64,000 nt of DNA, from contig NZ_BALC01000002.1 in NCBI RefSeq assembly GCF_000612445.1, positions 1 to 64,000 on the forward strand. Direction: 5' to 3'. The position numbers were made by a program, and so were the translations under genes. The DNA is from Liquorilactobacillus sucicola DSM 21376 = JCM 15457 (GTDB lineage: Bacteria > Bacillota > Bacilli > Lactobacillales > Lactobacillaceae). Of the stretch, positions 56,316 through 64,000 are shown piece after piece. Positions within the stretch are counted from its first letter, which is position 1, and each line of letters starts with the position of its first letter. The notes beneath the pieces were generated by a model that was given only the letters and a program-made list of their open reading frames with translations, was not told the origin of the DNA and searched no databases.

Positions 56316-56344
56316 TTGCAATTAAACTTGAAATTGATTATAGT
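56316..56344 (+). promoter_or_regulatory. groESL promoter
   Basis: -35 TTGCAA (56316-56321), a 17-base spacer, and -10 TATAGT (56339-56344). The perfect CIRCE begins 11 bases after the -10. Confidence 0.85.
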
Positions 56345-56355
56345 AATAAATGTAG

Positions 56356-56382
56356 TTAGCACTCGCAAATGATGAGTGCTAA
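56356..56382. promoter_or_regulatory. CIRCE operator of groESL (HrcA site)
   Basis: A perfect TTAGCACTC-N9-GAGTGCTAA inverted repeat between the promoter and the groES start. HrcA binds CIRCE and represses chaperonin genes until heat or misfolded protein titrates GroEL. Confidence 0.96.
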
Positions 56383-56409
56383 AGCATAACAATATTGGAG
56401 GGATATAAA

Positions 56410-56694
56410 GTGCTTAAGCCTTTAGGAGATCGCGTAGTTTTAGAAGTTCAAAAAGAGGAAGAACAAACTGTTGGTGGGATTGTTCTTGCAAGTAATGCGC
56501 AAGAAAAACCACAAACAGGTAAAATAGTCGTTGTTGGTGACGGGAAAGTCCTTGACAACGGTGAAAAATTAGCTCCATCAGTCAAAACTGGAGATACAGT
56601 TTTGTTTGATAAATATGCTGGCACGGAAGTCAAATATGAAGAAAAAGCATATTTGGTTGTCCATGAAAAAGATATTGTTGCTATCGTAGATTAA
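56410..56694 (+). CDS. groES: Co-chaperonin GroES
   Basis: The 94-residue protein forms the heptameric lid for Gro[12 protein letters not shown] starts the fold; the mobile loop is [18 protein letters not shown]. The start is GTG 56410 with GGAGG 9 bases upstream; an in-frame TTG at 56395 lies within the ribosome site. It is controlled by the CIRCE elements upstream and is followed by groEL after 60 bases. Confidence 0.97.
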   Translation: MLKPLGDRVVLEVQKEEEQTVGGIVLASNAQEKPQTGKIVVVGDGKVLDNGEKLAPSVKTGDTVLFDKYAGTEVKYEEKAYLVVHEKDIVAIVD

Positions 56695-56748
56695 TAGAAA
56701 GTAATCAAGTTCATATAAGAACTCGGAAAGTATTTTAATATGGGGTGA

Positions 56749-58386
<1,638 letters not shown>

Positions 58387-58417
58387 ATATAGTTTTTCAC
58401 TTTGAACTAATTGAGTT

Positions 58418-58462
58418 AGATGGGGATGGACCAAAGGATGTCTTTGGCCCATCTCTTTTTTT
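58418..58462 (+). terminator. Terminator after groEL
   Basis: AGATGGGGATGGACCAAAG and CTTTGGCCCATCT form a hairpin with a small bulge, followed by CTTTTTTTAT. Confidence 0.85.
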
Positions 58463-58869
58463 ATCTTGCGTCCTCTGAATAACTATTCACTCATTGTGTC
58501 AGTTTTTTTTCGTTTAGGTGTGAATTAAGCATAATTAAATTTTGACTGTATTCGTAATTGGCTCGTATGCTCAAATACCTTTAGTTATTGGTGATTTTCC
58601 TTTACTTGATGTGTTATGTATCTTTAAAAAAGAGCTCTTTATATTAAAAAATGATGCATCTGCATGTAAAATGTGATAGATTAATTGGATGATGTGTGCA
58701 TACAATTTGAACTAAACCAAATGGCAAGTTCCTTTTTTTATATTTAAAATGGACACGGCTTTTTTTGAAGTTTATGTCGACATATCATTTATTATCAAAC
58801 GGGTGTAGAATAAACTTACTTGATTTTAAAAATTAGTTTTTAGTAAGGATATAAAAGGGGTAAGGAAAA
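58463..58869. other. Intergenic stretch without a recognised gene before the KimA-like gene
   Basis: I found no frame of useful length and no ydaO-type c-di-AMP riboswitch. It is AT-rich, with a -10-like TAGAAT near 58806 and AAGGGG at 58855-58860 as the ribosome site of the next gene. Confidence 0.6.
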
Positions 58870-60699
58870 ATGTGGCGTTATTTAAAACGGCTTCTGATAG
58901 GAAAACCGTTGAAGACAACTGATGAAGGCGGGCAGTCATTGACGAAGTTTAAAGCATTGGCATTGCTCTCATCAGATGCATTATCGTCAGTTGCGTATGG
59001 GACTGAACAAATCACAGCTGTCTTGGTGGTTTTATCTGCAGCGGCTACTTGGTATGCGATCCCAGCTGCCGGAATAGTTCTTGTCTTATTATTTGCAATT
59101 ACGATGTCATATCGACAGATCATCCATGCTTATCCGTCAGGTGGCGGGGCATACATGGTTGCCACGAGAAATTGGGGAACGTCTATTGGTTTGGTTGCAG
59201 GTGGTTCGTTGCTGGTTGATTATATGTTAACAGTTGCTGTATCTGTAACGTCGGGGACTGAAGCTATTACTTCTGCAATACCAGTTTTAAGAGAACACAG
59301 CGTTGCAATTTCAATTATTATCGTGTTATTCATTATGACGCTCAACTTAAGAGGTATGCGTGAATCTGCGTCTTTTCTGACAATTCCGGTCTACTTGTTT
59401 ATTATCTTATTGGTTTCGATGATCTGCTGGGGACTGTTTAATATAGCCACGGGCAAACTCAGTTATTCTGCGGCTGCCCCTGTAGGAAGTTTTGTTCCAG
59501 GAATGTCACTAGTACTTTTCCTAAAGGCTTTTTCTGCCGGCTCATCATCACTGACTGGTGTTGAAGCTATTAGTAATGCGGTTCCTAATTTCAAAAAACC
59601 GAAAAGAAAGAACGCTGCTAATACGTTGGCAATTATGGCAATTGTATTGGCTGGTTTCTTCGCAGGTGTAACTTTCTTAAGCTACTATTTGGGCATTATT
59701 CCTAATTCTAAGGAAACTGTTCTTTCGCAAATTGGGATGGCCGTTTTTGGACATGGTATATTCTATTATCTATTACAGTTGTCAACGGCGATGATCTTGG
59801 CTGTTGCTGCTAATACGGGATTCTCGGCTTTTCCTATTTTGGCATATAATCTTGCAAAAGATAAATTTATGCCGCATATGTATATGGACAAGGGTGATCG
59901 TTTAGCATACTCTAACGGGATCATTTCTTTAGCAGTTGGTGCGATCGTATTGATTTTGATCTTTCATGGGCAGACCAGCTTGTTGATTCCGCTGTATGCA
60001 GTTGGGGTATTTGTTCCGTTCACACTTTCACAGTCGGGAATGATTATTCATTGGCTGCGAGAGAGAGGAAGCAAGTGGATCCTGAATTTGATGTTCAATT
60101 TCTTAGGCGCATTCATTTCCTTAGCATTAGTTATCTTCTTATTCTGGCTGCATTTTGGAAATGTTTGGCCATATCTTGTTATTATGCCTGCGTTGATATA
60201 TCTATTCTATAAGATCCATGATCACTATATTACTGTTGCTGCACAATTGAGATTGCGGCAAGAGGCAGACTTACATGAATATGATGGTTCAACTGTTGTT
60301 GTTTTAGTTAGTTCGGTAACACATGTGACTACAGGAGCAATTAATTATGCTCGCTCTATCGGAGATTACGTTATAGCAATGCACGTTTCTTTTGATACCA
60401 ATCCTAAGAAAGAGCATGAAACTGCCAATGAATTTAAAGAGTCATTTCCTGATGTCCGTTTTGTTGACTTGCATTCTTCTTATCGATCTGTTGCATCGCC
60501 GGTTTTGCGTTTTTGCGATGTTATTGCAAAAAACTCGGCCAAGAAAAATTATACGACAACTGTTCTGGTACCACAGTTTGTGCCACGAAAACCATGGCAA
60601 AACATTCTGCATAACCAAACGAGTTTACGTTTGCGAGCGGTTTTGAATTCACGAGAGAATATTATTGTAGCAACTTACAGTTACCATTTAAAAAAATAA
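58870..60699 (+). CDS. APC-superfamily permease, KimA-like potassium transporter
   Basis: The 609-residue protein has about 12 membrane helices (residues 30-460) and a cytoplasmic C-terminal domain of about 130 residues with a universal-stress-protein-like fold (STVVVLVSSVTHVTTGAINYARSIG). The beginning, LLIGKPLKT...LTKFKALALLSSDALSSVAYGTEQI, and the AYPSGGGAYMVATRN helix closely resemble KimA (YdaO), a K+/H+ symporter of B. subtilis that is inhibited by c-di-AMP. Potassium transport is therefore likely but not proven. It is monocistronic. Confidence 0.8.
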   Translation: MWRYLKRLLIGKPLKTTDEGGQSLTKFKALALLSSDALSSVAYGTEQITAVLVVLSAAATWYAIPAAGIVLVLLFAITMSYRQIIHAYPSGGGAYMVATRNWGTSIGLVAGGSLLVDYMLTVAVSVTSGTEAITSAIPVLREHSVAISIIIVLFIMTLNLRGMRESASFLTIPVYLFIILLVSMICWGLFNIATGKLSYSAAAPVGSFVPGMSLVLFLKAFSAGSSSLTGVEAISNAVPNFKKPKRKNAANTLAIMAIVLAGFFAGVTFLSYYLGIIPNSKETVLSQIGMAVFGHGIFYYLLQLSTAMILAVAANTGFSAFPILAYNLAKDKFMPHMYMDKGDRLAYSNGIISLAVGAIVLILIFHGQTSLLIPLYAVGVFVPFTLSQSGMIIHWLRERGSKWILNLMFNFLGAFISLALVIFLFWLHFGNVWPYLVIMPALIYLFYKIHDHYITVAAQLRLRQEADLHEYDGSTVVVLVSSVTHVTTGAINYARSIGDYVIAMHVSFDTNPKKEHETANEFKESFPDVRFVDLHSSYRSVASPVLRFCDVIAKNSAKKNYTTTVLVPQFVPRKPWQNILHNQTSLRLRAVLNSRENIIVATYSYHLKK

Positions 60700-60756
60700 T
60701 TTTTGATCCTGTAAATAAATTGATTTTGTATGCTGACATACTTATCAATTAAAAAA

Positions 60757-60795
60757 GAGCCCCCAAAGTTAGTTTTAATTCAGCTTTGGGGGCTC
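60757..60795 (-). terminator. Strong terminator reading to the minus strand
   Basis: GAGCCCCCAAAG (60757-60768) and CTTTGGGGGCTC (60784-60795) form a perfect 12-bp stem. The run AAAAAA at 60751-60756 becomes a T tract on the minus strand, so the terminator serves a minus-strand gene: the remnant at 60821. It may also stop the plus-strand permease transcript, though no T run follows on that strand. Confidence 0.75.
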
Positions 60796-60820
60796 CTTAC
60801 GTATAATTTTTATTGGGAAG

Positions 60821-60979
60821 TTATTTTGAAACTTGGATTTGAAGTATATTTTCAATAGAATGTTCTTGGAACATGTTTTCTAACTTGTCTTTACTTTTAC
60901 TTTGATCGTCACGGATGGTGTATTCGAAAGCTTGTCCTTTTATTGTATATGAAGGAACTGGGGCAAAACGAGGCGTATC
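60821..60979 (-). pseudogene. 3' remnant of a small protein gene, cut off near repeat copy D
   Basis: On the minus strand a frame of 52 codons ends at 60821. It encodes a soluble-looking C-terminus: TIKGQAFEYTIRDDQSKSKD, then a charged helix KLENMFQEHSIENILQIQVSK. Upstream an in-frame stop lies at 60980-60982 with no start codon between, except an internal ATG that would leave about 20 residues. A strong terminator (60757-60795) still follows it in the right orientation. I take it as a gene whose 5' part was lost next to the repeat at 60990. No family recognised. Confidence 0.4.
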
Positions 60980-60989
60980 TCAAAAGTTA

Positions 60990-61035
60990 AATTTCACGTT
61001 AGTACTCAAATTTTAACGACTTATGTCACACTTAC
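60990..61035. repeat. Dispersed intergenic repeat, partial copy D, reverse orientation
   Basis: ACGTTAGTACTCAAATTTTAACGACTTATGTCAC is the complement of the left end of copy A (GTGACATAAGTCG...TTTGAGTAATAAC), with a few changes. The hairpin half is missing. It abuts the truncated frame at 60821-60979. The remaining 61036-61140 shows no gene. Confidence 0.65.
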
Positions 61036-61149
61036 TTGTAGAATCGTAATTTTGTGGCATTAAATATTATGGGCGAGCATCTAGTCTATATTTTTTGCAC
61101 AATAAATGAATTAAGTTTATTAATGTTTGCATAAATGGATGGGCATATA

Positions 61150-61158
61150 TGCTATAAT
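61150..61158 (+). promoter_or_regulatory. Extended -10 promoter of tagO
   Basis: TGCTATAAT is a consensus extended -10 box about 83 bases before the tagO start. The -35 is not obvious (TTGCAT is 20 bases upstream). Confidence 0.6.
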
Positions 61159-61240
61159 AGGCTTCAGCTAGTCCAAGAGCAATTTTTAATATTGATTATG
61201 AGTTCTTTTTTGGATGATTATAAAAGAAAGAGGACGGCAT

Positions 61241-62368
61241 ATGTATTTGATTATGGTATCTTTATTTGCGACGGCTTTGTTGTCTTTGATATTAACGCCG
61301 TTGATACGCAGACTGGCCTTTAAAGTGGGAGCCGTTGATAATCCCAATACGAGACGTGTTAATAAGATTCCGATGCCCACAATGGGTGGGCTGGCAATTT
61401 TTATTGCATTTAATGCTTCAAATTTTCTTCTGCTACGTAAACAATATCCGACAAATCAAGTTTGGATATTGTTTGTTGCTGAATGCGTAATCGTTGCAAC
61501 AGGAATTATTGATGATATTTATGAATTAAAACCAAAACAAAAAATTATAGGAATTACTTTAGCAGCCTTGATCGTGTATTTCTTTGCACATGTCAGAATG
61601 ACTACCTTGACTGTACCTTTCTTTGGAACTTTGAATTTGGGCTGGCTTAGCCTCCCAATCACAGTAATATGGATTTTGGCAATTACAAACGCGATTAACC
61701 TTATAGATGGTCTAGATGGTTTAGCGACGGGTGTTTCGATCATCGCTCTTTTTACGAGTGGCTTAACAGGTTTTTTCTTTTTGAATGTGACAAGCACCTT
61801 TGTCTCTATCATGATGTTTACGTTAGTGGCTGCATTGATTGGCTTTCTACCGTTTAACTTTCATCCTGCAAAGATTTATCTGGGAGATACAGGAGCTTTA
61901 TTCATTGGTTTTATGATTTCCGTCTTTTCACTTTATGGCTTAAAAAATGCGACATTTATTACAATCGTTATCCCTGTAATTATTTTGGGTGTTCCCATAA
62001 CCGATACTGTTTATGCGATTTTGCGAAGAGTTTTGAATAAGAAACCAATATCGCAGGCTGATAAACACCACCTGCATCACCGCTTGATGGAGATGGGGCT
62101 ATCGCATACGCAAACAGTGTTGGTTATCTATGGGATTGCATTAATTTTTTCGTTTATTTCTTTATTGTATCCAATCTCAAATGTTGTTGGATCGATTTTG
62201 CTGACGGTTGCTACCTTGTTTGGCCTGGAATTGTTTGTTGAATCGATCGGTTTGGTTGGAAGCCAAAGACGACCATTATTGAAATGGATTGGAAGAGTAA
62301 TGAAAAAAGAGAGCAGAATATCGACTCATTTGAGTAAAAAAAGCAAAAAAAAAGATAAGGACCAATGA
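61241..62368 (+). CDS. tagO: Undecaprenyl-phosphate N-acetylglucosaminyl 1-phosphate transferase (TagO/WecA)
   Basis: TagO starts wall teichoic acid synthesis by moving GlcNAc-1-phosphate onto undecaprenyl phosphate. The 375-residue protein has about ten membrane helices with the catalytic loops VDNPNTRRVNKIPMPTMGG, the aspartates of GIIDDIYELKPKQK and NLIDGLDGLATG, YLGDTGALFIGF, and the sugar-specific His loop DKHHLHHRL. The basic C-terminal tail is cytoplasmic. ATG 61241 has AAAGAGGAC upstream; an in-frame ATG at 61214 is less well placed. TagA (3701) would use its product. A terminator follows at 62542. Confidence 0.93.
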   Translation: MYLIMVSLFATALLSLILTPLIRRLAFKVGAVDNPNTRRVNKIPMPTMGGLAIFIAFNASNFLLLRKQYPTNQVWILFVAECVIVATGIIDDIYELKPKQKIIGITLAALIVYFFAHVRMTTLTVPFFGTLNLGWLSLPITVIWILAITNAINLIDGLDGLATGVSIIALFTSGLTGFFFLNVTSTFVSIMMFTLVAALIGFLPFNFHPAKIYLGDTGALFIGFMISVFSLYGLKNATFITIVIPVIILGVPITDTVYAILRRVLNKKPISQADKHHLHHRLMEMGLSHTQTVLVIYGIALIFSFISLLYPISNVVGSILLTVATLFGLELFVESIGLVGSQRRPLLKWIGRVMKKESRISTHLSKKSKKKDKDQ

Positions 62369-62447
62369 AAATTGCTTTTTCAAGGCACATTATACCTTTT
62401 TTTGTTCCTGTCAAATTTGCTTGTTCAACATGGAAGTATGATATAAG

Positions 62448-62690
62448 TTGACTAAATTTTAGTATTGACTCGAAACTGCTACCGAAATTTTGACTTAGGG
62501 AGTACGTTTAGACAAAGTAAACAATAATCTAATAATTAGTTCTGAAGTTAAACGTCGAGAAATTAACTTCAGGGCTTTTTTTACAATAAAAGTGAGGTCA
62601 AGGCCAGTCAACTATAATCTCATGGAACACGTTTATACGGAATAAAAAGAGGGGCTGTGCCAAAAGTTAACTTTTGGCACAGCTCCTTAC
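62448..62690. repeat. Dispersed intergenic repeat, split copy E
   Basis: The part 62448-62512 is a degenerate copy without hairpin (GATATAAGTTGACTAAATTTTAG...GAAATTTTGACTTAGGGAGTACGTTTA). The part 62615-62690 repeats the right half (CTCATGGAACACGTTTATACGG, AATAAAAAGAGGGG) and has the hairpin with left arm GGGGCTGTGCCAAAAGTT (62651-62686). Between them lies the tagO terminator. Read on the minus strand, the hairpin plus CTCTTTTTATT can terminate yigZ (ends 62743). Confidence 0.8.
62542..62582 (+). terminator. Terminator after tagO
   Basis: CTGAAGTTAA (62542-62551) pairs with TTAACTTCAG (62563-62572), followed by GGCTTTTTTT. Confidence 0.85.
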
Positions 62691-62742
62691 TATTTGTTAT
62701 ACATATTATCATGTTGCGGTGGTTTTCTGGTTTAAGAACTAA

Positions 62743-63378
62743 CTAGTCATAATCAACCTCAACATAACGTTCAGGACCTTCTTTGAAGGTGACACGCGCA
62801 TTCAGAAAATCAATCACACTTTCTTTAAAAGCTATTGTTTCTGTGGAAGCGACAGAGACTTGTAGAGTAACTACTGCAGCAAAGTCTGCTTTTATGAGAG
62901 TGATGTTATTTTGTTCCAAAAAAATCTTTAAACGGTTATGCTGCGAATAACTGACTTCAAGATAAATAATTTTTTGAAGAACACATTTGACTATACCAAT
63001 AGCGGTAATCGTAGATACTGTTGACTGGGTGTAGGCACGAATCAGGCCACCGGTTCCTAGTTTGATTCCTCCGAAGAACCGGGTTACTACAGCAGTAACA
63101 TCTTTTAGGTCATTCTTTTTCAAGACTTCAAGGATAGGCACACCAGCTGTTCCTGAGGGCTCCCCATTATCACTTTCGCGTTGGATCTCGTTATGTTCAC
63201 CAATAACATAAGCAAAACAATTGTGATTTGCTTTGGGATAGACAGCCTTTGTTTTAGCAATGAATGTCCGCGCCTCATCTTCATTTTTAGTGCGCGCAAT
63301 GCTACATATGAAAACAGACTTCTTGATACTGATCTCAGAGTGTCCAGCTTTTTTTATAGTTAAATATGAATTGATCAT
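62743..63378 (-). CDS. YigZ/IMPACT-family protein
   Basis: The 211-residue protein has the UPF0029/IMPACT N-terminal domain (SIKKSVFICSIA, AYVIGEHNEIQRESDNGEPSGTAG, VVTRFFGGIKLGTGGLIRAY) and a C-terminal DUF1949 domain. It is the standard bacterial YigZ; the biochemical role is unknown, with links to translation regulation by analogy to IMPACT. It is divergent from comFA, a conserved arrangement in Firmicutes. Confidence 0.9.
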   Translation of the reverse strand: MINSYLTIKKAGHSEISIKKSVFICSIARTKNEDEARTFIAKTKAVYPKANHNCFAYVIGEHNEIQRESDNGEPSGTAGVPILEVLKKNDLKDVTAVVTRFFGGIKLGTGGLIRAYTQSTVSTITAIGIVKCVLQKIIYLEVSYSQHNRLKIFLEQNNITLIKADFAAVVTLQVSVASTETIAFKESVIDFLNARVTFKEGPERYVEVDYD

Positions 63379-63436
63379 TTAGTATAACACACCTCCAAAT
63401 GCGTATTTTTTAATTAAGGGAAGGTGGCGATAACTG

Positions 63437-64000
63437 ATGGACAAGAGTGAGGCATTCGGCAGATTATGCAGTGTTAAAAAAATTTTTTGCACCAAATGAA
63501 CTTAGATGAAGGAAATATAATACCTGCGATTCAAGTTGAAACAGCAGATGTCATCTGCTATCGTTGCGGCCAAAAGACCACCAAAAAACGTGCAGCACTT
63601 CCCAATAATCAGTATTTCTGTCCTCAATGTATCATCATGGCAGAATCAGTACACTAGACATATTATACACTATACCTGAACCAAATAATTTTATTGTGAC
63701 ACCACAGCCTTTGACTTGGAAAGGAAAACTGTCTCCAGCTCAATTAAAATGTTCACAAAAATTAAAAAAGGTTATTCAGCAAAGAAGGGATCACCTCTTA
63801 TGGGCTGTTACTGGTGCTGGGAAAACAGAAATGCTGTTTGAAGCCCTCGCATATGCAATTCAAAAAAAGCTGCGCGTGTGTTTAGCGACTCCACGTATTG
63901 ATGTTTGTAATGAGCTGTTTCCACGGCTACAGATGGCTTTTAAAAACGTGGACATACTACTACTGCATGGAGGACAGCAGCAAAGGTATCGTTACACACA
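63437..64000 (+). pseudogene. comFA: Competence helicase ComFA, 5' part, frame broken twice; continues beyond the window
   Basis: ComFA is the DEAD-box-like ATPase that helps pull transforming DNA into the cell. The start MDKSEAFGRLCSVKK is in the first frame. The zinc finger (CYRCGQK...CPQC) is in the second (from about 63483). LTWKGKLSPAQLKCSQKLKK and Walker A WAVTGAGKTEML are in the third (from about 63654). One base added in the A7/T6 run at 63476-63488 and one at 63652 (GTA CCA CTA) restores one frame. Both breaks are at homopolymers, so sequence error is likely, but loss of competence genes is also common. Confidence 0.85.

Noticed and set aside
58463-58869. Possible ydaO-type c-di-AMP riboswitch before the KimA-like gene
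   Set aside because: I did not see the conserved core or helices of that class in the leader.
63379-63436. Competence box (ComX/SigH-type promoter) before comFA
   Set aside because: GCGTATTTTTT resembles one only weakly, and I am not sure of the consensus for this group.

Overview
The window is AT-rich chromosomal DNA from a low-GC Gram-positive bacterium of the family Lactobacillaceae. The gene order points there: tadA-ffs-dnaX-ybaB-recR-yaaL-tmk-yaaQ-holB-yabA-rsmI, gltX-cysS-mrnC-rlmB-rae1-rpmG-secE-nusG-rplKA/JL, tsaB-rimI-tsaD-ABC-F-rex-CPBP protease-groESL, and tagO-yigZ-comFA. A Liquorilactobacillus/Ligilactobacillus-type species is my guess; the genus cannot be fixed by eye. Nearly everything is core genome. 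I see no prophage, insertion sequence, CRISPR array, defence island or biosynthetic cluster, and I did not find a convincing undescribed multi-gene system.

Layout. 1-7000: end of an L,D-transpeptidase gene, a proC-nagA-nagR (GntR) operon, a teichoic-acid TagA glycosyltransferase on the minus strand, and the NAD salvage pair pncB-nadE. 7000-18200: tex-sprT, a tRNA-Leu with anticodon AAG, a stand-alone fabH, an RpiB-like isomerase, an LCP cell-wall ligase, AEC and EamA transporters, a secreted NlpC/P60 hydrolase behind a WalR-type box, and a frameshifted gpmA. 18300-33300: pepC, rpiA, GNAT, dUTPase, radA, a PIN/TRAM protein, tRNA synthetase and RNA-processing genes, then secE-nusG, an inserted alpha/beta-hydrolase gene, and rplK-rplA-rplJ-rplL. 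RNA regulation is visible in that ribosomal block: two sites resembling the L1 site of 23S rRNA and an L10 leader. 33500-40200: mprF, then the class Ib ribonucleotide reductase genes nrdH-nrdE-nrdF. 40300-49600: methyltransferase, tadA, SRP RNA, the replication/recombination cluster, an acyl-ACP thioesterase, and folT behind a probable THF riboswitch. 49800-58400: tsaB-rimI-tsaD, ABC-F protein, rex, CPBP protease, and groES-groEL with two CIRCE operators. 58800-64000: a KimA-like potassium permease, tagO, yigZ and the start of comFA.

Functional themes. Envelope work is spread over the window: tagO and tagA for wall teichoic acid linkage-unit synthesis, LCP for attachment, mprF for lipid charge, and an L,D-transpeptidase and NlpC/P60 protein for peptidoglycan. 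TsaB/TsaD, TadA, RlmB, RsmI and RsmC-like enzymes modify RNA. DarA (YaaQ) and the KimA-like permease belong to families linked to cyclic di-AMP and potassium.

Two features run through the whole window. First, at least ten single-base indels break the frames of eight genes, several normally essential (nrdE, tsaB). Almost all can be explained by a homopolymer run read one base wrong, so I suspect sequence errors rather than gene decay; they should be resolved before any of these genes is called dead. Second, an intergenic repeat family of about 130 bases recurs at five loci, usually with a strong palindromic hairpin that would act as the terminator of the neighbouring gene.
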